Shown piece after piece: positions 56,921 to 64,000 of a stretch of DNA of 64,000 bases. The stretch is from the NCBI RefSeq assembly GCF_001625195.1, contig NC_054391.1:6583157-6647156 (forward strand), read 5' to 3'. Made by a program: the position numbers and the translations under genes. The stretch is from Drechmeria coniospora. Lineage: Eukaryota; Ascomycota; Sordariomycetes; Hypocreales; Ophiocordycipitaceae. How positions within the stretch are numbered: position 1 is the first letter of the stretch; the number at the start of each line of letters is the position of its first letter. The notes beneath the pieces are model-generated. The model was not told the DNA's origin and did no database searches. It was given only the letters and a program-made list of their open reading frames with translations.

Positions 56921-57866
56921 TGTCAAGTTTGGCGCCGAGGACAACAAGGGCTACGGAGCATGCATCGCCCAGGCCTCGAGGTTCCCCAATAGGCTGGAAT
57001 ATTGGGTGAGGTTGTTCGAATGTACAGTAGAAGGATGTGCAGAGCAGGTGCCCGGTGTATCGTGAGGTTTCGCCAATGACTACTTAGGTGAGTTAGTAAT
57101 ATGAAATTACTCACTGTAAGTACTGTAAGTATGGAGTTCTGCTCTAGGTTGGGTCTGGTCAAGACTAAACCTGCACACTGCTCATGCACACTGCAAGTAC
57201 AGTGCAAGTACGGAGTACGTTGCACAATGCCTGACTGCGGCGGTAAGTAATACTTGCAGTACTGTACAGCGACGCTGGGAAGTACTTGTACGGGGGTACC
57301 CACAACTACAAGTAGTTACGTGTATTACAGCAGGTGTAGGTGTACTTACAAGTACAGAATTACTTGTACGGAGTACTTTGTACTTTGTATTACTGAACGT
57401 ATTGTTTTGATAGCTGCTAGTACTTACTCCGTACAAGAACAAGTAACGATTAGGACCACTGTGCAAGAATCGTGTCCCATTGGCTGGCTGAAGCTTGGGC
57501 CCGTAATAATGCCCCCGTTTTTTCCAAATCCGCTTCCACCTTGGACGAGCTTCTGAGATGGATCTGCATTCTCCTGCTCAACCTCATCACCAGCTACACA
57601 ACGCACGACTTGCTCTGCTGCTCGAAAACGATTGGCATCTGCCACGCTCCTCGCCAACCTGCCTCACCAGCACTGCTAGCCAGCCCTCTCTATCGCGTTC
57701 GAGTCGTTTCCATCACCCCCTTGGCCGCGCCTTGTGGGTAGCTGCCAGCCTGTGCTCGCGCGCCAGGCGCTTCGCACTCGAGAAACATCCAAGCCAAAGC
57801 GGGGGAATCCTGGCCAAATTTGTACTGCTCACCAACGTAGCGTCCTTCTGAGCTTGCGAGGCCACC
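56921..57866. other. Divergent region between the HCNGP-like gene and PRP5
   Basis: GTAC words are dense at 57100-57440 (two TACGGAGTAC copies and one TACTCCGTAC). The remainder is ordinary promoter-like sequence. No gene is seen. Confidence 0.6.
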
Positions 57867-58418
57867 ATGGCTCGGCCAAGAAACTCGCGCTCACCAGCAC
57901 CTGCAGGCAGCCAAGATGGCTCTCGTCGTCACCGCAACGAGGAACCACGGCGCGAGAGAGATCGTCGTGACGATGGTAGGGACTATCGACGTCTTAGCAG
58001 ATCACGAAGTCCTGTTGTGAGTCGACCCCGCCGATGAAGTCGTTCATCAACGATGCTAACCGTGTGCCTTTCGCCTGAGCAGCCCCGAAATCGTGACCGT
58101 GCTGGACGTCACGGCGACCGAGGCCATGAACGAGACATGAAGCGTCGGAGAGAACGCTCCCCGGATCGACGAGCCGATGATCACTACCGCGGCAGTGGTG
58201 TCCGTGACGCCCGAGATAAGGACACTGGACGAGATCGAGATCGAGATCGAGACAGAGACAGAGACAGAGACCGGGAGAGAGACAGAGATAGAGATCGAGA
58301 CCGGGAGAGAGAGAGGGAGCGGGACAGGGACAGGGACCGAGAGAGGGACAGAGACAGAGACAGAGACAGAGACAGAGACAGAGACAGAGACAGAGACAGA
58401 GACAGAGACAGAGACAGA

Positions 58419-58458
<40 letters not shown>

Positions 58459-61400
58459 GAGAACGACACCGGGACAGAGAGAGGGACAGAGATCACGGCC
58501 GAGACCGACGCAGATCGAAAGACCGATACGCAGCGAGACCCCGATCAGCAGATCGTAGGCGCAGCCATAGTCGTGATAGCAGCAGGGCCTACCAAGGTCG
58601 CCACGACTCGCGGGATCGGGCTGAGCCCTCAGCACGCAGCAATGCTCGCAAGATGGCTCCCCAAGGCCATGAGGGTGACGGTCATGACAAGGTTTGTCCC
58701 TCTGACGCGAACCCACCACCGTTTCTCTCGCTCACCTGTTATCCTAGGCGGACTCACGACACCCGGAGGATGATCGTCGGACGGAAGCCGAAAAGAAGGC
58801 CGAGCGTCTTGCCAGGATTGAGGCTTGGAAGAAGAAGAAAGAGGTAAAGGGACAAAAACCGACGGCGGCGGACGTGAGCGAGACCAAAAGTTCCTTGCCC
58901 GAGGTCGGCCAGACAGCAAACCCCTTGTCACCAAGCGCGCCCTCTCCTGGCCCTTCCTCTCTTACCACGCCGGCGGCCGTCGATGATTCCGGCAGCGCCT
59001 CCCCGGCACTGCCATACACTGGCAAGTTTGATCCCAAGTCCATCGCCAAGAAATCGGCTGCCTCCCGCTCCCACGACACTTCCAAGTCGGTCTTGGGCCA
59101 GGTTGAGGTGGAACAGGCAAGGCTTGCTGCGTCAAAGGCAACTCCGCAAACAGCGACAGGTGCGCTTTTTTTTTCCATCCTGCAAGCATGCGTCTTTCAG
59201 TCTCGTTAACATGCGTCCGAAAGCAGCGTCCGCTCTTCCGGCAAATCGCGCAAAAGCTAGCGGTTTCGGTTTCGGAAAGGCTCAAGCGGAAGGCAGCAAG
59301 CTACCCAACAAGCGGATGCTTGATCTTGACGGTGACGACACGGTGAAGCGAAAGCTCATTAAGCTCCCTGCCCTGCCCGTTGAGACGGACGACACGCCGT
59401 ACGCTGACGAGGAGGAGGATGATTCTGGCGAAAATATCGCCGAAGACGAGGAAGCAGCCGTCGCCGCAGACCGCGCAGCGCATGAAAGACGGCTGCTGGC
59501 CGAAAACCAGGCGGACAAGGACAAGGAAATGGACGAGGTAAAAGACGGGGAAACAGACGGGGAAAAGGAGGGGAGGGGGGAGGGGGGAAGTGAAGAGGAG
59601 AATGACGGGGAAGGGGTTGACGGAAAGGGCGATATCAACGTCAATGCGGAGGAGGAGGCCGCCTCGGCCGTTGAGGTCGATACGCAGGATCGCGCAGAGG
59701 ATCAGGAGATGGAGGATGCGCCCGTCGCCGACGCCGCCAAGGTGGAGGATGCTCAAGCAAACCCCGTGGAGAAAATGGACGTCGATGTGGTGGAGGATGT
59801 CGATCCGCTGGATGCTTTCATGGCCGAACTTACGCGGTCCGAAGCCGTCAAGGCAGCCAAGCCGGCTCGCCCCGCGAAGAAGGCTCCGGAACCTGAGACC
59901 TATTTCGGCGACGATGACAACATCTTTGACGCCGATGCCAAGTCTGGCGCGGGCGACATCCTTGCCATGGCAAACAAACGCAAGAAGAAGGACATTCCCA
60001 CGACCGACTACAGCAAACTTCAACTGGAGCCGGTGCGGAAGGACTTTTGGGTCGAGCCGGCCGAGGTGAGTGGGCTCACGGAAGTCGAGGTGGCGGAGCT
60101 GCGTCTGGAGCTCGACGACATCAAGGTCAAGGGCAAGGATGTTCCCAAACCGGTGCAGAAGTGGGCTCAGTGCGGCTTGACCCGACAGACGCTGGACGTC
60201 ATCAGCGACCTGGGATACGAAATGCCCACGGGGATCCAGATGCAGGCCATCCCGACTCTCATGTCCGGCAGGGACGTCATTGGCGTCGCCAAGACCGGTT
60301 CCGGCAAGACGATGGCCTTTCTTCTGCCCATGTTCCGTCACATCATGGATCAGCCGTCGATCAAGGATACCGATGGTCCCATCGGCCTCGTCATGACACC
60401 GACGCGCGAGCTCGCGACGCAGATCCATAGGGACTGCAAGCCTTTCCTGAAGAGCATGGGCCTTCGCTCCGTCTGCGCCTACGGTGGCGCGCCGATTCGC
60501 GACCAGATCGCCGACCTCAAGCGAGGCGCCGAGATCATCGTGTGCACTCCCGGCCGCATCATCGATCTCTTGGCCGCGAACCAGGGGCGAGTGACGAATC
60601 TCCGCCGAGTCACGTACGTGGTCCTCGACGAAGCCGATCGCATGTTCGACATGGGCTTCGAGCCGCAGGTGATGAAGATCTTCGCCAACATGCGGCCCGA
60701 CAAGCAGACGGTCCTCTTCTCCGCAACCATGCCCCGGTTGGTGGACTCGCTGACGAAAAAGGTGCTCAAGAGCCCGGTCGAGATCACGGTGGGCGGGCGA
60801 AGCGTCGTCGCCAAGGAGATTGAGCAGATCGTCGAGGTTCGCGAGGAGAGCACCAAGTTCCTGCGCGTGCTCGAGCTGCTGGGCGAGCTCTACGACGGCG
60901 ACGAGGACGCCCGCACGTTGATCTTCGTCGAGCGTCAGGAGAAGGCCGACAGCCTGCTGAAGGATCTCATGCAGAAGGGATATCCGTGCATGTCCATCCA
61001 CGGCGGCAAGGATCAGGTGGACCGGGACTCGACGATATCGGACTTCAAAAAGGGCATCTTCCCCATCTTGATCGCCACGTCCGTCGCCGCCCGCGGTTTG
61101 GACGTCAAGCAGCTGAAGCTCGTCATCAACCACGATGCGCCGAACCACCTGGAAGACTACGTCCACCGCGCCGGCCGAACCGGCCGGGCCGGCAACACGG
61201 GCGTCGCCGTGACCTTTGTCACGCCCCAGCAAGAAAATTGCGCGACGGGCATCGCCAAGGCGCTCGAGCAGAGCGGACAGCCGGTGCCGGAGAAGCTCGA
61301 GGAGATGAGGCAGGCGCACCGAGAGAAGGTCAAGTCGGGCAAGGCAAAGGACTCGTCCGGCTTCGGCGGCAAGGGACTGGACCGGCTTGATCAGGAACGC

Positions 61401-62057
61401 GAGGCGGCCCGGCAGGTGCAGCGCAAGACGCACAGGGCCGAGGGCGAGGAGGAGGAGGAGAAGGAGGAGAAGAAGAACAAGACGGAGGACAAGGATGAGA
61501 AGGCACTGGACGCCATCAAGGCTGCCGTCTCGTCCGTTCACGCCCGCGACGGGCCCAAGGCCGACGAGGGCGACGTCAAGGGCGGCCAGCCAAAGAGCGG
61601 CGGCGCGCCGGCGGCGGCGGCCGACAGGATCAACAATCCCCTCGACCGGGTCAGCTCGGCCGCCAGCGCCATCAACAGCCGGCTGGGGAAGACGGGCCAG
61701 CTGCGGTCCGGCCAGCCGATCGACAACAAGGGCCCCGACGCAGGCGCTTTCCACGCGACGCTCGAGATCAACGACTTCCCGCAAAAGGCACGATGGGCCG
61801 TCACGAACCGCACCAACGTGGCCAAGATCCTGGACTCGACCGGGACCTCGATCACGACGAAAGGAAGCTTCTATGCTCCCGGCAAGGAGGTCCCGCCGGG
61901 CGCGGACCCCAAGCTGTACATCCTCATCGAGGGCGACACGGAGGTGTCCGTGAGCGGCGCGTTGCAGGAAATGACGCGACTATTGAAGGAGGCAACGATC
62001 GCCGCTGCCGACGCCGACAGCCGGGCGCCTGCGAGCGGACGATACACGGTTACGTAG
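57867..62057 (+). CDS. PRP5: PRP5 DEAD-box RNA helicase
   Basis: Exons 57867-58016, 58083-58691, 58748-59159 and 59227-62057 (or 59224) sum to 1333-1334 aa. PRP5 is the ATPase that lets U2 snRNP engage the branch site in pre-spliceosome assembly. The N-terminus is an Arg/Ser/Asp-rich region ([20 protein letters not shown]) with a long RD-dipeptide repeat at about 115-180. The conserved [19 protein letters not shown] follows the second intron. A middle acidic stretch leads to [10 protein letters not shown]. The helicase core has the Q motif, Walker A AKTGSGKT (745-752), PTRELA, DEAD (858-861), SAT (889-891), ARGLD and HRAGRTGR. The C-terminal KH-like region has [24 protein letters not shown] sequence ([14 protein letters not shown]). 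Length exceeds the yeast protein because of the N-terminal repeat and acidic region. Confidence 0.95.
58225..58465. repeat. GACAGA/GACAGG hexamer microsatellite inside PRP5
   Basis: Long run of GAGATC, GACAGA and GACAGG units encoding Arg-Asp and Arg-Glu repeats in the PRP5 frame. The central 58335-58420 is nearly pure GACAGA. Antisense frames across it are open but repetitive. Confidence 0.9.
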
Positions 62058-62626
62058 GGCCGGGCCCAGCCAGCACGGTCGGTCGCGTGGCTTGCGAGCG
62101 AGGACCCTGGGCAGCGAGGAGGGAGAGGAGGGAGGGAGGTTCGGGCATTGGCTCGGGACCCTGGTACGATTTCATGATGAGGCGTGTGTGCGTTTATCGC
62201 TTGTTCGGAGACGGCTGGGCCGATGGGTAGCGGCAGCATCCTCCTGCTCCGCTGCTGCTTGCTGTCCCGTAAGTCCTCTGTGAGACACCGGCCTGTTGTA
62301 TCCAAAGGACCAACTGGTTCAGAATAATATTAGATGACGTTTCCCGCTGGCCCTTGGCCGTTCATTCATGACGTATCATGGCACCTGTACGGAGTATGCG
62401 TCTATTGGCCCGGTACATGGACGAAAAACAGCGATCATGATGCAAGGCGATCGACGACGGCGCTCCCGGGGTGCGGCAAAATGATATCCATCAGCAGGCC
62501 AGTCTCGCACGCTCGTCGGCCAAGCAAAGCAGGATGATGAAGAGAAGGGAATCGGAACGAAACAACGGTAGGCCTGGGCCGACATGGTGGTGGCAGGTCG
62601 GTTTGCACAATGATATCCACCCTTCT
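62058..62626. other. Convergent 3' spacer of PRP5 and the small MGNxC gene
   Basis: No gene is seen. A single TACGGAGTA word lies at 62390. Open minus-strand frames here run on from the neighbouring gene in the wrong phase. Confidence 0.6.
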
Positions 62627-63056
62627 CTAGTCCCAGTTCCGAGCCTTGGCGGCATGGTCGGCATCCCGGGCGCGGCGGTCTGCCTCGCTCGCGTGCTTCA
62701 GCATCTCGGCTGTCGACTGCTTCTTCTGCGCCGTGAGTTGGGATTGAAGCTTGCCACCTTTGCTCGCCGCCGTGGCCCTCGCCTGGAGAGCAACGAAGAA
62801 GGGTAGGCGTCAGCGATGGAGGGGCGGGATGTGCGTTGGTTGCGGAGGGGGGACGAACCTCGGCCGCCTCGGCCGCCCTCTTCCTCGCGTCGTCTTGGCC
62901 ACCGGAGCTGCCGGGACTTCCGGGGACGCCGCCCAGCGTCCGCGGGCCGGCTACAGTCTTGGGAACGGACGAGGTGGTCTTGGGCGTGGGTGTGGAGCCG
63001 AGGACGCGGCCGGGCGGGGAGCTGTCGCGGTCCTCCTTGCCGCAGATGTTACCCAT
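62627..63056 (-). CDS. Small MGNxCG protein, probably N-myristoylated
   Basis: Exons 63056-62859 and 62782-62627 sum to 117 aa. It begins MGNICGKEDRDSSPPGRVLG: Gly2 with Asn3 and a Ser/Gly-like context fits N-myristoyltransferase, and Cys5 could be palmitoylated, which together would anchor it to membranes. The middle is Pro/Ser/Gly-rich. After the intron (GTTCGT...CAG, 76 nt) comes a helical Ala/Lys/Gln-rich segment, KGGKLQSQLTAQKKQSTAEM, ending in DADHAAKARNWD. The splice was chosen because it keeps this segment in one frame; without it the frame reads into unrelated sequence. I know no function; similar small lipid-anchored proteins in fungi are uncharacterised. Confidence 0.65.
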
Positions 63057-63251
63057 CGTTTCGCGCGCCGTCTTCGGGGCGCAGAGGGGCGTGGTGAGGG
63101 CGGAGGGAGTGCAAGTGGACAGAGGGAGCAGTTCGTCGGTGCGTCGCGGCAGAAAGGAGATGATGCATGCGGGCGGCGAGTGCGAAACAAGGCGTTGATT
63201 TTGCCGTGCCGACGTCAAGCGGAAAGCGAGGCGGAGTATAAATTATCCAGC

Positions 63252-63297
<46 letters not shown>

Positions 63298-64000
63298 TCC
63301 TCCTCCTCCTCCTCCTCCTCCTGCTCCTCCACCTCCGTTTCTTGGCAGACACAGCGGTCGACGGAGGGCACTCACGTAACTACCTAGTTGGACCCTAGCG
63401 AGCTCGGCGATGTCACCTACGCGTACGCGTCCCGTACTGGCAGAACACGAAGTATAGCCCGCGCGGTGGAGGTTGGTATGAGCAAGGATTGCTTGGAGTA
63501 CGGCAGAGCACATGTTCACACCCGCACCCACACTCGTACTTGTGGACGGAGGTTGTGTGCCGCTGTTTCGCGTCCATCTCTCGCCGGAAAAGGAAGCAAA
63601 GTACGGAGTGCTCCGTACAGCATTGTGATTCGGGCCCTCGAACCGATGACGAGGACGAGTGGCGTCTGTCCAGCGCGCGTGCCCTGGTGGCAAAAAATCC
63701 TTGCAGCCGGCGACGGGTCCTATGGTGATGCAACAAGGGCACTGCACTGTAAGGGCAAGGAAGCTTGTCAAGCGATCTCCAGAGTATCCGCGCACGTGCG
63801 AAGCAAATGGCATCGCCGACCAGCAACGAGCCTGTCGGATCGAGACGGCAGAGGGTAGAGAGAGTCGCGGTGGGAAATGGTTGCCGCCTTCCGTCTTCCG
63901 CCTTCCAAACACACGACGTCGCGGCGCCTCTACGAACTTGCCGACCAGATAGGTACGGGAGCGATATAGTGCTGCCGTTTATTAGGGGCACACGCCAAAA
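63057..64000. other. Upstream region of the MGNxCG gene to the window edge
   Basis: Contains the trinucleotide microsatellite described next and a few GTAC words (GTACGGAGTGCTCCGTAC at 63600). No further gene is recognised up to the right edge. Confidence 0.6.
63255..63324. repeat. (CTG)13-(CTC)n compound microsatellite
   Basis: Thirteen CTG units (63255-63293) followed by about ten CTC units, some 200 bp upstream of the MGNxCG start. On that gene's sense strand it reads (GAG)n(CAG)n. Confidence 0.9.

Noticed and set aside
58056..58496. Antisense Val/Pro/Ser repeat protein within the PRP5 microsatellite
   Set aside because: A microsatellite stays open in many frames; the sense frame joins the helicase and is the real one.
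59301..61784. An 827-codon minus-strand open frame opposite PRP5
   Set aside because: It lies exactly antisense to the helicase exon, is Leu/Val/Arg-rich with no domain, and arises from codon bias of the sense gene.

Overview
The window is nuclear DNA of a filamentous ascomycete, most likely a sordariomycete and possibly Hypocreales (inference). The basis is GC-rich coding DNA, single-gene transcription units, about 33 short introns (mostly 53-100 nt, several with clear CTGAC/CTAAC branch sites), and typically pezizomycotine families such as PalF/RIM8, a wax-synthase acyltransferase, a DUF3712 protein and a Zn2Cys6 factor. I find no bacterial or viral genes and no convincing functional tRNA or rRNA.

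Layout from left to right. A partial minus-strand gene runs off the left edge (2-820). A 3.8-kb gene-free stretch follows, then telomerase reverse transcriptase (4616-8549, ten exons), convergent with a wax-synthase-type acyltransferase (8735-10383). After 3.2 kb without a gene come a Zn2Cys6 regulator (13607-15081), an unrecognised acidic protein (15519-16709), the mitochondrial thiamine pyrophosphate carrier TPC1 (18318-19400), a uridine/inosine nucleoside hydrolase (19497-20874), a RED-type spliceosomal protein (21481-23177) and, divergent from it, REV1 (23632-27044). A small Tc1/mariner remnant (27593-28003) lies before SHR3 (28658-29387). Then come the ornithine carrier ORT1 (32797-33870), a TspO/MBR protein (34199-34951), CDC6 (36059-37929), PalF/RIM8 (40925-43569), JAC1 (44020-44892), a cytochrome-b2-type dehydrogenase (45937-47551), 6.6 kb of gene-free DNA, a DUF3712 membrane protein (54209-55357), an HCNGP-like regulator (55935-56920), the RNA helicase PRP5 (57867-62057) and a small MGNxC lipoprotein-like protein (62627-63056). 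Exon joins were worked out by hand from splice sites; every complete multi-exon model sums to a whole number of codons.

The genes are mostly housekeeping and do not form a cluster. Themes recur: genome maintenance and replication (TERT, REV1, CDC6), pre-mRNA splicing (RED, PRP5), mitochondrial supply (TPC1, ORT1, JAC1, cytochrome b2) and nutrient or pH response (SHR3, PalF).

The most unusual feature is the intergenic DNA. Almost every gap is packed with short palindromes built around a GTAC core, such as TACTCC-GTAC-GGAGTA, ACT-GTAC-AGT, CAA-GTAC-TTG and CAT-GTAC-ATG. They are densest at 47970-53760 and scarce in exons. The Tc1/mariner remnant sits exactly in the centre of one such palindrome, which suggests a testable link between the palindromes and transposition.
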